From NCBI RefSeq assembly GCF_001436735.1, contig NZ_AYZE01000016.1:1-64000 (forward strand): DNA of 64,000 bases, given 5' to 3'. This document shows positions 31,247 to 39,231 of this stretch, piece after piece; position 1 is the first letter of the stretch; each line of letters begins with the position of its first letter. Made by a program: the position numbers and the translations under genes. The DNA is from Liquorilactobacillus cacaonum DSM 21116 (GTDB lineage Bacteria; Bacillota; Bacilli; Lactobacillales; Lactobacillaceae). A model generated the notes under the pieces. It was not told the origin of the DNA. It did no database searches and saw only the letters and a list, made by a program, of their open reading frames with translations.

Positions 31247-32083
31247 GTGGTGGATATGATTGAGATAAAAAATCTTTCATTTAAATACTCACAACAAGAT
31301 GGGCAAACCTTTAATGATTTTAATTTGAAAATCAAGCAAGGAGAATGGCTAGCAATTATCGGACACAATGGAAGTGGTAAAAGTACACTAGCTCGCTTGA
31401 TTGATGGACTACTAGCTCCATCTGAGGGAGCCATTTTTATTGATGGTATTAAATTAACACCTGAAAATGTGTGGGATGTTCGTAGTAAAATAGGAATGGT
31501 ATTCCAAAATCCTGATAACCAATTTGTAGGTGCAAATGTTGAAGAGGATGTTGCCTTTGGTTTAGAAAATGCGGCAGTTTCGCGGGAGCAGATGCTTGTA
31601 CGAGTTAAAGAATCTCTTCAAAGAGTCAATATGTGGGAATTTGCAAGCCATGAACCTGCTCGCTTGTCTGGTGGGCAAAAGCAACGTGTAGCACTCGCAG
31701 GTGTGATTGCGTTGCGTCCTAAAATTATTATTTTAGATGAAGCAACTAGTATGTTAGATCCAGAAGGAAGAAAAGCAGTTCTTGATATTATTAGAGAGTT
31801 AAATCACAAAGAAAAGTTGACTGTTATCTCCATTACCCATGACATTGATGAGGCTTCGAAGGCACAGCGTGTAGTAGTATTAGATGATGGAAAATTGATT
31901 CAAGATGATAAACCAGAAAAAGTATTTTCGCGAGGATCTGATTTGGTTAAAATAGGACTTGAACCACCATTTTCTGAAAAACTTAAAGGTGAGTTGGAAA
32001 GTTTAGGGTTAGTTGTACCTGAGGATTATCTTACAGAAGAAGGAATGATTAATTGGTTATGGGAATTATTTTCAAGACAGTAA
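31247..32083 (+). CDS. ecfA1: ECF transporter ATPase EcfA1
   Basis: One of two ATPases of the energy-coupling factor module, which powers vitamin-specific S components in the membrane. The 278-residue protein has Walker A GHNGSGKST, the Q loop VFQNPDNQFVG, the signature LSGGQKQR and Walker B IIILDEATSMLD. GTG start at 31247 is 11 nt after GAGGAG; an ATG three codons later is an alternative. It overlaps ecfA2 by 25 bp. The position between rplQ and truA is typical of lactobacilli. Confidence 0.95.
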   Translation: MVDMIEIKNLSFKYSQQDGQTFNDFNLKIKQGEWLAIIGHNGSGKSTLARLIDGLLAPSEGAIFIDGIKLTPENVWDVRSKIGMVFQNPDNQFVGANVEEDVAFGLENAAVSREQMLVRVKESLQRVNMWEFASHEPARLSGGQKQRVALAGVIALRPKIIILDEATSMLDPEGRKAVLDIIRELNHKEKLTVISITHDIDEASKAQRVVVLDDGKLIQDDKPEKVFSRGSDLVKIGLEPPFSEKLKGELESLGLVVPEDYLTEEGMINWLWELFSRQ

Positions 32084-32931
32084 ATTATACGTATCAACCC
32101 AGTACGCCTTTTGAGCAAAAAGCATTAAAAAATATTTCAGTGGAAATTCCTACAGGAAGTTATACAGCAGTAATCGGGCATACAGGAAGTGGTAAATCGA
32201 CTTTTTTGCAACATTTGAATGGTTTATTGCGCCCATCTAGTGGTGAAATTGTTATTGGTAAACAAATAATTACGCCAGAAACCAAGAATAAAGAATTGGG
32301 TGAGTTGCGTAAACATGTTGGAATTGTGTTTCAGTTTCCTGAGGCTCAACTTTTCGAAGAAACTGTACTTAAAGATATTGCATTTGCACCTAAAAATTTT
32401 GGGAAAAATGAGGAAGAAGCAACAGCAATAGCTCGTCAAATGGCTCGTCAAGTTGGTTTGAAAGAAGAACTTTTGTTAAAATCACCATTTGAATTGTCGG
32501 GTGGTCAGATGAGAAGAGTGGCAATTGCAGGAATTCTTGCAATGGAACCAGAAATTCTAGTATTGGATGAGCCAACAGCTGGATTAGATCCTAAAGGTCG
32601 ACTAGAGATGATGGAGATGTTCAAAGAACTCAAAGAAAAGCAAAATTTGACAGTTATTTTGGTGACACATCAAATGGACGATGTTGCAAATTATGCCGAC
32701 AATGTCATTGTTCTAGAAAATGGACGACTAATTGCTAATGGTTCACCTAAAAAAATATTTGCACAACCAAAATGGTTAATAGAACATCATTTAGCTTTGC
32801 CTAAGGCCGGGGAATTTGCAGTGAACTTTGAAAAAAAGACTGGTTATAAATTTGAAACACTTCCGCTAACAGAATCTGATTTGGCAAGCCAAATTGTCAA
32901 AATGGTACATGGAGGTGTACAAAATGGGTAA
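32059..32931 (+). CDS. ecfA2: ECF transporter ATPase EcfA2
   Basis: The second ATPase of the shared ECF module. The 290-residue protein contains Walker A GHTGSGKST, Q loop VFQFPEAQLFEETV, signature LSGGQMRR and Walker B ILVLDEPTAGLD. ATG at 32059 gives MGIIFKTVNYTYQP, like relatives; a TTG at 32053 is possible. It overlaps ecfA1 upstream and ecfT downstream (8 bp), which fits fixed-ratio synthesis of the complex. Confidence 0.95.
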   Translation: MGIIFKTVNYTYQPSTPFEQKALKNISVEIPTGSYTAVIGHTGSGKSTFLQHLNGLLRPSSGEIVIGKQIITPETKNKELGELRKHVGIVFQFPEAQLFEETVLKDIAFAPKNFGKNEEEATAIARQMARQVGLKEELLLKSPFELSGGQMRRVAIAGILAMEPEILVLDEPTAGLDPKGRLEMMEMFKELKEKQNLTVILVTHQMDDVANYADNVIVLENGRLIANGSPKKIFAQPKWLIEHHLALPKAGEFAVNFEKKTGYKFETLPLTESDLASQIVKMVHGGVQNG

Positions 32932-33721
32932 AGTCTTATTGGGAAGATATATTCCAGGTAGTTCACTTGTTCATCGAATGGATTCGAGATCGAAATTAAT
33001 ATTAAGCTTTTTCTTTATTGTTATCATATTTCTAGCTAACAATTGGGAATCGTATTTGTTATTATTTATAGTGACGATTACAAGTATTTTAACGGCTCGG
33101 GTAAATTTTTCTTTTTTCATTAAAGGGGTAAGACCGTTAATTTGGTTGATACTTTTTACTGTTTTGTTACAAATTTTTTTCAGTAGTGGTGGAACGGTTT
33201 TTTGGAAGTGGGGGCCTTTTACATTATCATATTATGGAATAGTGAATGGAATTTATGTTTTTTGTCGTTTTGTATTAATTATATTCATGTCTACTTTATT
33301 GACACTCACTACTGCCCCACTAGAAATTGCTGATGCACTTGAAAAATTAATGATGCCATTAAAAAGAATTAAAGTCCCGGTTTATGAAATTTCATTGATG
33401 CTCTCAATTGCATTACGATTTGTACCAACTTTAATGGATGAAACTACGAAAATTATGAATGCGCAACGTTCACGTGGAGTCAATTTTGGTGAGGGCAACA
33501 TTATGCAACAAATCAAGGCAGTTGTTCCATTACTTGTTCCACTATTTGTTAGTTCCTTCAATCGCGCTGAAGATTTAGCAACTGCTATGGAAGCAAGAGG
33601 ATATCACGGTGGTGAAGGAAGAACCAAGTATCGCGTCCATTACTGGGAAATTAGGGATACACTTGGATGTACTTTTTTTGTAGTGGTTTTTATAATTTTA
33701 CTATTTATCAGGCAGTGGTAA
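32924..33721 (+). CDS. ecfT: ECF transporter transmembrane subunit EcfT
   Basis: EcfT is the membrane scaffold that joins the ATPases to interchangeable S components. The 265-residue protein has several hydrophobic segments and both coupling-helix motifs with an Ala/Ser-Arg-Gly core: NAQRSRGV and TAMEARGYHGG. The ATG at 32924 follows GGAGGTG; longer in-frame starts are not supported. One S component is encoded later at 45166. Confidence 0.95.
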   Translation: MGKVLLGRYIPGSSLVHRMDSRSKLILSFFFIVIIFLANNWESYLLLFIVTITSILTARVNFSFFIKGVRPLIWLILFTVLLQIFFSSGGTVFWKWGPFTLSYYGIVNGIYVFCRFVLIIFMSTLLTLTTAPLEIADALEKLMMPLKRIKVPVYEISLMLSIALRFVPTLMDETTKIMNAQRSRGVNFGEGNIMQQIKAVVPLLVPLFVSSFNRAEDLATAMEARGYHGGEGRTKYRVHYWEIRDTLGCTFFVVVFIILLFIRQW

Positions 33722-33742
33722 AGGTCGAATGTGAGGAATTAA

Positions 33743-34516
33743 ATGGCAAAGAGATATATGATAACGTTGGCCTATGATGGAACCAATTTTGCTGGTTTCC
33801 AGAGTCAACCTGATCAAAGAACTGTTCAAGATGTTTTGGAAAAAGCTGTGAATAAGATGAGCACTTCAAAAAAATTTGTCCATATTTTTGGTTCTGGTCG
33901 CACAGATGCAGGCGTACATGCTTTTGGGCAAATTGTGCATTTTGATTTAGAAAATGATATTCCTGAAAAGGGAATTGTAAATGGATTAAATAGTTTATTG
34001 CCACTTGATATGCAGATCGTCTCAGCAAAGGTGGTAACAAATGATTTCCATGCTCGTTTCACAGCACATGGAAAAAGATACATGTATCGTGTGAGTCGAG
34101 GACGTTTTGTTGATCCTTTTAAACGATTTTATACTGGACATTACAAGTATCCTTTAGATATAAAATTAATTGAAGAGGCAATGGCTGATGTAATAGGAAC
34201 TCATGATTATTCGAGTTTTGTGGCATCAGGGAGCCAGTCGTCAAGTCATGTGCGAACAATTTATGACGCTACTGTTCGAGAAGATCGAGCAAACAATGAA
34301 GTAATTTTTGAGTTTTATGGTAGCGGTTTTTTATATAACCAAGTACGAATAATGGTGGCAGCGCTTCTTGAGATTGGAAATGGGAAAAGACCAGTTCATG
34401 ACTTTTTACGATTATATGAGGTGAAGGATCGTAATGAATGTCGCGTAACAGCACCTGCTAGTGGGCTATATTTAAAGCAAGTTTATTATGGATCTGAATC
34501 AGATAAGGAAAGCTAA
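33743..34516 (+). CDS. truA: tRNA pseudouridine synthase A (positions 38-40)
   Basis: TruA converts uridines 38-40 of tRNA anticodon arms to pseudouridine. The 257-residue protein has the catalytic Asp55 in [14 protein letters not shown], and the N-terminal [10 protein letters not shown]. The C-terminal substrate-contact segment is [18 protein letters not shown] after GTGAGGAA, 21 bp after ecfT, so it is probably in the same transcript. Confidence 0.96.
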   Translation: MAKRYMITLAYDGTNFAGFQSQPDQRTVQDVLEKAVNKMSTSKKFVHIFGSGRTDAGVHAFGQIVHFDLENDIPEKGIVNGLNSLLPLDMQIVSAKVVTNDFHARFTAHGKRYMYRVSRGRFVDPFKRFYTGHYKYPLDIKLIEEAMADVIGTHDYSSFVASGSQSSSHVRTIYDATVREDRANNEVIFEFYGSGFLYNQVRIMVAALLEIGNGKRPVHDFLRLYEVKDRNECRVTAPASGLYLKQVYYGSESDKES

Positions 34517-34546
34517 AAATTAATTCAAAAAAGTGATTAATTTTTA
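34515..34546 (+). terminator. AT-only hairpin after truA
   Basis: AAAAATTAAT (34515-34524) and ATTAATTTTT (34536-34545) form a 10-bp stem immediately before the rplM -35 box. The stem is weak in G and C, but the 3' arm is a T run. Confidence 0.55.
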
Positions 34547-34547
34547 A

Positions 34548-34576
34548 TTGACTTTGAGAGTGAAAAAACGTATCAT
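34548..34576 (+). promoter_or_regulatory. rplM-rpsI promoter
   Basis: TTGACT (34548-34553) and TATCAT (34571-34576) are 17 bp apart. Confidence 0.8.
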
Positions 34577-34579
34577 AAT

Positions 34580-34645
34580 AGTTGGTATTGTTTGCCCCAC
34601 AGTAGGCCCCGGAAACTTATTTTGTGTCAAACAAGCATATATAAA
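34580..34645 (+). promoter_or_regulatory. Candidate L13 autoregulatory leader
   Basis: A short leader with GCCCCACAGTAGGCCCC precedes rplM. A ribosomal protein L13 leader element is known from this position in low-GC Gram-positive bacteria. The match rests on position plus the GC-rich conserved-looking core and was not verified by alignment. Confidence 0.5.
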
Positions 34646-34659
34646 TGGAGGAAATAAAC

Positions 34660-35103
34660 GTGCGTACAACATATATTGCAAAACCAGGCGAAATCGAACG
34701 TAAATGGTACGTAGTAGATGCAACTGATGTTCCTTTGGGACGTCTTTCTTCAACTGTTGCTTCTATCTTACGTGGAAAAAATAAACCAGTATTTACACCA
34801 AACGTTGATACAGGTGACTTTGTTATCGTTATCAATGCAGAAAAGGTTGCTTTGACAGGTCGTAAAGCAACAGACAAGATTTATTATCATCATACAGACC
34901 ATCCAGGTGGTTTGAAGAGCCGTACAGCTGGTGATTACCGTGAAAAGGATCCTGAGAAGTTAATCGCTTTATCCATCAAGGGAATGCTTCCAAAGGGAAC
35001 ACTTGGTAAAGCGCAAGCTAAGAAGTTACATGTTTATCGTGGTGCAGATCACAAGCATGAAGCTCAACAACCAGAAGTATTGGATATCACAAACTTAATC
35101 TAG
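34660..35103 (+). CDS. rplM: 50S ribosomal protein L13
   Basis: L13 is an early 50S assembly protein. The 147-residue product starts [20 protein letters not shown] and has [20 protein letters not shown] and the conserved [23 protein letters not shown] at 34660 is chosen: it gives the usual MRTTY start and is 8 nt after GGAGG. An ATG at 34645 overlaps that site. rpsI follows after 12 bp. Confidence 0.96.
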   Translation: MRTTYIAKPGEIERKWYVVDATDVPLGRLSSTVASILRGKNKPVFTPNVDTGDFVIVINAEKVALTGRKATDKIYYHHTDHPGGLKSRTAGDYREKDPEKLIALSIKGMLPKGTLGKAQAKKLHVYRGADHKHEAQQPEVLDITNLI

Positions 35104-35115
35104 GAGGAAACTTAA

Positions 35116-35508
35116 TTGGCTCAAGTACAATATAAAGGCACTGGCCGTCGTAAGAATTCTGTTGCCCGTGTACGTTTAGTACCAGGTACAGGTAAAATTG
35201 TTATGAATGGCAAGCCTGCAGAAGAATATGTTCCATTTGCAAACTTACGCGAAGTTATGGTTCAACCATTTGACGTTACAGAAACAAAGGATTCTTATGA
35301 TGTTCTTGTTAACGTTAATGGTGGCGGCTTCTCTGGTCAAGCTGGTGCAACACGTCATGGTATTGCACGTGCATTGCTTGAAGTAGATCCTGATTTCCGT
35401 GGCGTTCTAAAACGTGCTGGTCTTTTGACTCGTGATGCACGTATGAAGGAACGTAAGAAACCAGGTCTTAAGAAAGCTCGTAAGGCTTCACAATTCTCAA
35501 AACGTTAA
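35116..35508 (+). CDS. rpsI: 30S ribosomal protein S9
   Basis: S9 reaches the P site with its C-terminal Lys-Arg tail, which touches tRNA. The 130-residue protein starts [20 protein letters not shown] and ends [10 protein letters not shown]. The start is TTG after AGGAGGAAA. A terminator follows. Confidence 0.98.
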   Translation: MAQVQYKGTGRRKNSVARVRLVPGTGKIVMNGKPAEEYVPFANLREVMVQPFDVTETKDSYDVLVNVNGGGFSGQAGATRHGIARALLEVDPDFRGVLKRAGLLTRDARMKERKKPGLKKARKASQFSKR

Positions 35509-35529
35509 TATTATATATTACGATTTTAG

Positions 35530-35559
35530 ACATCTCTTAGTGAAAGAGGTGTTTTTTTT
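35530..35559 (+). terminator. Terminator after rpsI
   Basis: ACATCTCTT and AAGAGGTGT pair around a short loop, followed by eight Ts. Confidence 0.88.
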
Positions 35560-35598
35560 GTTAGAGGAAAAAATATTTGGCTAATTCAATTTACTAAT

Positions 35599-35626
35599 TT
35601 GACAAAAGTCTGTAATATAGTAGAAT
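35599..35626 (+). promoter_or_regulatory. Promoter of the S-box-like leader
   Basis: Perfect TTGACA (35599-35604), 16 bp spacer, TAGAAT (35621-35626). It starts transcription about 15-20 nt before the structured leader. Confidence 0.8.
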
Positions 35627-35644
35627 TATAATATAATTAAATAC

Positions 35645-35738
35645 CGTATTGATATCAAGAGTCGGTGAGTGGTTACACACTTTGACCCGGCAGCAACCTA
35701 CCTCAATGGCAAGGTGCTCCACTGTAACTGGATATACG
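35645..35738 (+). promoter_or_regulatory. Compact S-box-like (SAM-clan) riboswitch candidate
   Basis: The 5' segment TATCAAGAG and the P3 core GCAACC...GGTGC match the SAM-I (S-box) riboswitch pattern. P1 can form from CGT/ACG plus ATATC/GATAT. P2 is GTC/GAC plus AGTG/CACT with loop GTTACA. That loop is fully complementary to TGTAAC just after P3, a pseudoknot like the L2-J3/4 pairing of S-boxes. The P4 hairpin is missing. A terminator follows at once, so control by premature termination is likely. Confidence 0.6.
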
Positions 35739-35743
35739 TCACT

Positions 35744-35779
35744 TAGTCGTGTTCGTATGTCGAGCGCGGCTATTTTTTT
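35744..35779 (+). terminator. Expression-platform terminator of the S-box-like leader
   Basis: TAGTCGTGTTCG (35744-35755) pairs with CGAGCGCGGCTA (35761-35772) over 12 positions and runs into seven Ts. The gene start is 41 nt downstream. Confidence 0.85.
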
Positions 35780-35820
35780 ATAAACAGTTTAAGTGATGGA
35801 AAATAGGGAGGGCTATTGAA

Positions 35821-36111
35821 ATGAATGAAAAATTAGAAAAAGACTTACGGTTAATATTGTTTAAGGAATATGGATTTGAAAAGATTCTTGATAATTTTTA
35901 TATAGATAAATCAGATTTAACCTTAATCAGAGAAAATACAGTAGATATACAATTAAAGAATCGTCTTGGAAAGATAATAAAAAAACGCAACCAAAGTGAA
36001 TTAGTTGAGGCCTCCAAGAAGTATAATGAATTAAAAGATAAAAAAGGTTGGGCTGTATCTCTCCTTAAAAATTATTATTTAAATGTAATAATGAGACAAA
36101 ATGAAGAGTAA
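35821..36111 (+). CDS. Hypothetical small helical protein behind the S-box-like leader
   Basis: A 96-residue, charged, lysine-rich protein (MNEKLEKDLRLILFKEYGF onward) with no signal peptide and no membrane segment; it looks mostly helical. A KKGW motif near residue 79 is loosely reminiscent of small immunity-type proteins, but the family cannot be assigned. ATG after GGGAGGGC. It is the only gene directly behind the riboswitch-like leader and its terminator, so it should respond to that ligand. The next gene, a tautomerase, is 90 bp downstream after a weak AAAGACT/AGTCTTT hairpin. Confidence 0.75.
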   Translation: MNEKLEKDLRLILFKEYGFEKILDNFYIDKSDLTLIRENTVDIQLKNRLGKIIKKRNQSELVEASKKYNELKDKKGWAVSLLKNYYLNVIMRQNEE

Positions 36112-36201
36112 TAAAATTACTGCTTAAAAGACTTTGATTAGAGTCTTTAATGATAAAATAAAGACATTGGTAGATTAATATGTTTTTTAGGAGGAAAATG
36201 A

Positions 36202-36594
36202 ATGCCATTAGTAAGATTTGATGTAATTAAGAATAGTTATAATGAAGAAGAAATCAAACAAATTTTAGCAACTACGCAAGAGGTTGTAATTGCATCGTTT
36301 CATGTGCCAACGCGCGACCGTTACCAGATTGTGACACAACATGAACCATATGAAATGGTAATTGAAGATACCGGGTTAGGTATTTTGCGCTCTGAAAAAG
36401 TTGTGGTAGTATCACTTACGAGTAGGCCAAGAACCAAAAGTGATATTGAAAACTTTTATACATTATTAGCTACTAGACTATCTGAAAAAGACCTGGTTGC
36501 TAAAAATGATTTGATGGTTAACATTACAGTTAACTCGGATGAAGGATGGAGCTTTGGATATGGTAAGGCTCAATTTTTAACGGGAGAGCTATAA
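36202..36594 (+). CDS. Tautomerase family protein
   Basis: A 130-residue protein of the 4-oxalocrotonate tautomerase/MIF superfamily. Met removal would expose Pro at the N terminus (MPLVRFDV), which is the general base in this family. The two-repeat length and the motif VTQHEPYEMVIE fit the longer Tautomerase_2-type group. The natural substrate is unknown. ATG after TAGGAGGAAA. A terminator follows; cotranscription with the preceding orphan gene is possible but not certain. Confidence 0.82.
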   Translation: MPLVRFDVIKNSYNEEEIKQILATTQEVVIASFHVPTRDRYQIVTQHEPYEMVIEDTGLGILRSEKVVVVSLTSRPRTKSDIENFYTLLATRLSEKDLVAKNDLMVNITVNSDEGWSFGYGKAQFLTGEL

Positions 36595-36650
36595 GTTCAA
36601 AGTAAATTATTTTTTTATATCAGTTAAAAGGTTGTAATAAAAATAATGAA

Positions 36651-36692
36651 GAAACAATATTGCGCAAAAAATGCAAGATATTGTTTTTTTTT
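36651..36692 (+). terminator. Terminator after the tautomerase gene
   Basis: AAACAATAT and ATATTGTTT form a 9-bp stem, followed by a T run. Confidence 0.8.
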
Positions 36693-36765
36693 CAACTTTT
36701 TTTGAAGAAAAAAGACTAGATGTTTAGGGCGTTATATGTATGCATTAATAATTCCGAAAAAAAAT

Positions 36766-36832
36766 CACTAGTATGCTTTACAAACTAGTCGAGGAATGAT
36801 ATCTTTTAAGTAGTCAGTAATACATACTAGTG
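36766..36832 (+). promoter_or_regulatory. padR promoter framed by ACTAGT operator repeats
   Basis: TTTACA (36777-36782) and TATCTT (36800-36805) are 17 bp apart. CACTAGTATG (36766-36775) and its exact reverse complement CATACTAGTG (36823-36832) flank the promoter. A third ACTAGT lies at 36784-36789 in the spacer. This suggests autoregulation by PadR. Confidence 0.7.
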
Positions 36833-36845
36833 AGGAGGTAAAAGA

Positions 36846-37175
36846 GTGAGTAAAACACAAATACTGAAAGGTATTCTAGAAGGTTGTGTTCTGCAAACAA
36901 TTTCAAAGCATGAAACCTATGGTTATCAACTTGTACAAGATTTGCGTTTTGCTGGCTTTGAGGAAGTAAGTGGAGGAACTGTCTATCCAATTTTACAGAA
37001 ACTTGAAAAAAAAGGAATAATATCTGGTGTAGCAAAATTATCACCAGAAGGGCCAAAACGTAAATATTTTAGCATTACAGCATTAGGAGAAGTTGAGCTT
37101 AACAATTTTAAAATAGAGTGGCAAGAAGTAAATAATAGCGTTAAGAACGTGTTTAATGAGGGGGAGAGTAAATGA
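36846..37175 (+). CDS. PadR family transcriptional regulator
   Basis: A 109-residue winged-helix repressor. It has the PadR core ILEGCVLQTISKHETYGYQL, the recognition part GTVYPILQKLEKKGII and the wing with GPKRKYFSITALGE. GTG start after GAGGAGG. It overlaps the next gene by four bases (ATGA). PadR genes paired with a membrane protein of this type are common in Firmicutes and usually control their own operon in response to envelope or drug stress. The ligand here is unknown. Confidence 0.92.
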   Translation: MSKTQILKGILEGCVLQTISKHETYGYQLVQDLRFAGFEEVSGGTVYPILQKLEKKGIISGVAKLSPEGPKRKYFSITALGEVELNNFKIEWQEVNNSVKNVFNEGESK

Positions 37176-38035
37176 ATACGAAGGATCAAAGAACAAAGGA
37201 ATATCGTGATAAGTTAAATGAAATTGAAAAAAAATTAAAAGGTGAAAATCGTAATTTTTTTAAAGACTTAAGAGACTATTTGGTGACTTCAAGTTTTTTT
37301 TATGATGAAGAAGATGTGACTGAGCAAACTTATAATGTATGTCTAGATTTACTTGATGCACAAGAAAATGGGCAAAATGCAGAAGAATTTTTTGGAAAAA
37401 ATAGTCGTAAACTTGCGGATAGCATGATTAAAAACTTTAAGCATGCAAGTTTTAAGGATAGCCTATATTTTATTTTACTGCCAATTGGAATTTATTGGAT
37501 AGTCACATTTATTGGGGATTTTGTAACGCCGGGAGCACTTAGAATAAATTTATTGGAATATTTTTTAGTTGCAGTACTTTCACTTGTAATTTGTCCTTTT
37601 ATTTTTTGGGTAATTCATAAATCGGTCTATCTAAGTGAGAATAATCCAGTCAGAAAATCAAAAGTTATTCAGTATTTACTGGGGACAATCTTTTTTGCAT
37701 GTGTAATTGGGCTTTTCTTGTTAATTAATATATTGACTCCAGCAGTCGGAGTAATTAAATTAGTGTTCCCTTATGATACGCTATTTATTCTTGTGATAGC
37801 AGCAATCTTCATCGGATGGATTTTGATTAAAAAGGAACAAGCATTATATTCGATTATTCCATACATTATTTTGATGCTTTTGGGTGGAGTTTTACAACGA
37901 ACGCCTGTAATGCATAAACTTTTGGGGGATAATAATGTCAAGTTCTTGATAGTTGGAGCTGTAATATTAGGTTTTTTGATTGATGTTATTTGGGGAAGAG
38001 TTATTTTAAAGAAGCTGACTAAAGAAGAAAAATAA
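37172..38035 (+). CDS. PadR-linked membrane protein with HAAS-like N-terminal domain
   Basis: A 287-residue protein. The first 95 residues are soluble and charged and contain the DLLDAQENGQNAEEFFG helix pair typical of HAAS/DUF1700-type signalling domains next to PadR regulators. From about residue 98, six or so hydrophobic segments follow. The start overlaps the padR stop, so the two are translationally coupled. Function is unknown; by context it is the regulated partner of PadR. Confidence 0.8.
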   Translation: MNTKDQRTKEYRDKLNEIEKKLKGENRNFFKDLRDYLVTSSFFYDEEDVTEQTYNVCLDLLDAQENGQNAEEFFGKNSRKLADSMIKNFKHASFKDSLYFILLPIGIYWIVTFIGDFVTPGALRINLLEYFLVAVLSLVICPFIFWVIHKSVYLSENNPVRKSKVIQYLLGTIFFACVIGLFLLINILTPAVGVIKLVFPYDTLFILVIAAIFIGWILIKKEQALYSIIPYIILMLLGGVLQRTPVMHKLLGDNNVKFLIVGAVILGFLIDVIWGRVILKKLTKEEK

Positions 38036-38108
38036 AATAAGAATGCCAAAGTCAACGCTATCCTTCGTAGGATGTTGATGAGTGCGCACATTTAATCAAA
38101 ATGTAATA

Positions 38109-38163
38109 AAAAGCTACCTGAGAAAGACTAGTGAACTAGTACCTTCTCAGATAGCTATTTTAA
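38109..38163. terminator. Bidirectional terminator between convergent genes
   Basis: AAGCTACCTGAGAAAGACTAGT and its complement form a long stem around GA, with an A run on the left and a T-rich end on the right. It serves the membrane-protein gene on the plus strand and the dehydrogenase gene on the minus strand. Confidence 0.85.
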
Positions 38164-38172
38164 TAATTAATG

Positions 38173-39081
38173 TTAATGGACAAGTTTTTCTTTGATAATT
38201 TTTGCAGAACGATCTAATTGGGCTTTTTCTGCAACTGATAAGGAAATTTTATTAACCTCAATAATTCCTTTACGTCCAACAACTGCGGGATATCCAATGT
38301 AATGACCATATTCTTCAATATAAACAGAAGTTGGACAAGCTAGGTGTGCATCAGATAAGACTGCTTGGGCCAACTTAATAGCACAAGTTGCGATAGCGTA
38401 ACAAGTATAGTGTTTTCCTGAAAAGACTAGCCAACCACCGCGTCGGGCTTGTTGATCAAGTGATTCAAGATCTAATCCCTTCTCGCTTGCAATCTGAGTA
38501 ATTGGATGCCCTTTAACTTCGACAGTTGACCATGCTGTATACTGGGATTCACCATGTTCACCTAGTACATAGCCGCTAATATTTTTAGGGTCTTCATGTA
38601 ATGCTTGACCAACAGCTCGTTGCATTCTTGCTGTATCTAGGAATGTTCCTGTACCGAAGACTTGATTTTTACTGAGACCAGATTGTTGTTGTAACAATGT
38701 AGTCACAACATCACAAGGATTACTAATGTTGATCAAGACACCATTAAATGTAGTTGCCTTAAGATTGGCAGCAATTTCTTTGACTGCTTCTGCATTGAAG
38801 TTTAGTTCACCGAAACGATCGCCATCCATTTTTATAGAAGAGATATTTCCAAAAGCGGTAATTACAAGGTCAGCATCAGATAAAGCATCGTAATCTTGAG
38901 GGATAATCTTTGTGAATGTATCCAAGCGTGCAAGAGTATCTCGTAAATCATATTCTTCAGCAGTTGCTTTGTCATCATTAGTATCTATGATGACTAGTTC
39001 ATCTACAATTCCTTTTGTTACTAAGGTGTAGGCGATTGTGGCACCAACATGTCCCAAACCAATTATTCCAATCTTTCGCAT
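38173..39081 (-). CDS. L-2-hydroxyisocaproate dehydrogenase (L-lactate dehydrogenase superfamily)
   Basis: It reduces branched-chain or other bulky 2-oxo acids to L-2-hydroxy acids with NADH. The 302-residue protein has the Rossmann motif GLGHVGATIA and catalytic residues at Asp149 and Arg152 (LDTARM) and His176 (GEHGES). The mobile loop with GDRF (Arg89) is like L-HicDH of lactic acid bacteria rather than true Ldh. The sequence ISNPCDVVTTLLQ and the SGYVLGEHGESQ segment support this. It is divergent from the T-box-controlled amidase/aminotransferase operon. The aminotransferase could supply its 2-oxo acid substrates, so the three genes may form one amino-acid catabolic route. Confidence 0.88.
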   Translation of the reverse strand: MRKIGIIGLGHVGATIAYTLVTKGIVDELVIIDTNDDKATAEEYDLRDTLARLDTFTKIIPQDYDALSDADLVITAFGNISSIKMDGDRFGELNFNAEAVKEIAANLKATTFNGVLINISNPCDVVTTLLQQQSGLSKNQVFGTGTFLDTARMQRAVGQALHEDPKNISGYVLGEHGESQYTAWSTVEVKGHPITQIASEKGLDLESLDQQARRGGWLVFSGKHYTCYAIATCAIKLAQAVLSDAHLACPTSVYIEEYGHYIGYPAVVGRKGIIEVNKISLSVAEKAQLDRSAKIIKEKLVH

Positions 39082-39127
39082 TTACGAATCCCCCATTATT
39101 AAAATTAGCAATCAAATACTGTCATTA

Positions 39128-39155
39128 ATTTTAATTTTAAATCCACAATTGTCAA
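39128..39155 (-). promoter_or_regulatory. Promoter of the L-2-hydroxyacid dehydrogenase gene
   Basis: On the minus strand, TTGACA (39155-39150) is 16 bp from TAAAAT (39133-39128). It lies back to back with the T-box promoter. Confidence 0.75.
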
Positions 39156-39174
39156 GCAAAAAAATATTTTGGCC

Positions 39175-39202
39175 TTGACATAATAGTAGTTTTCGCTAGA
39201 AT
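39175..39202 (+). promoter_or_regulatory. Promoter of the T-box leader
   Basis: Perfect TTGACA (39175-39180), 16-bp spacer, TAGAAT (39197-39202). Confidence 0.82.
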
Positions 39203-39231
39203 TATTCTTATAAACATTAAAATAAATAAAG

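Noticed and set aside
35645-35779. Small SRP RNA
   Set aside because: The GGAAGCAG/GNAR domain IV motif is absent. The pattern fits an S-box-like leader with a terminator directly before a gene.
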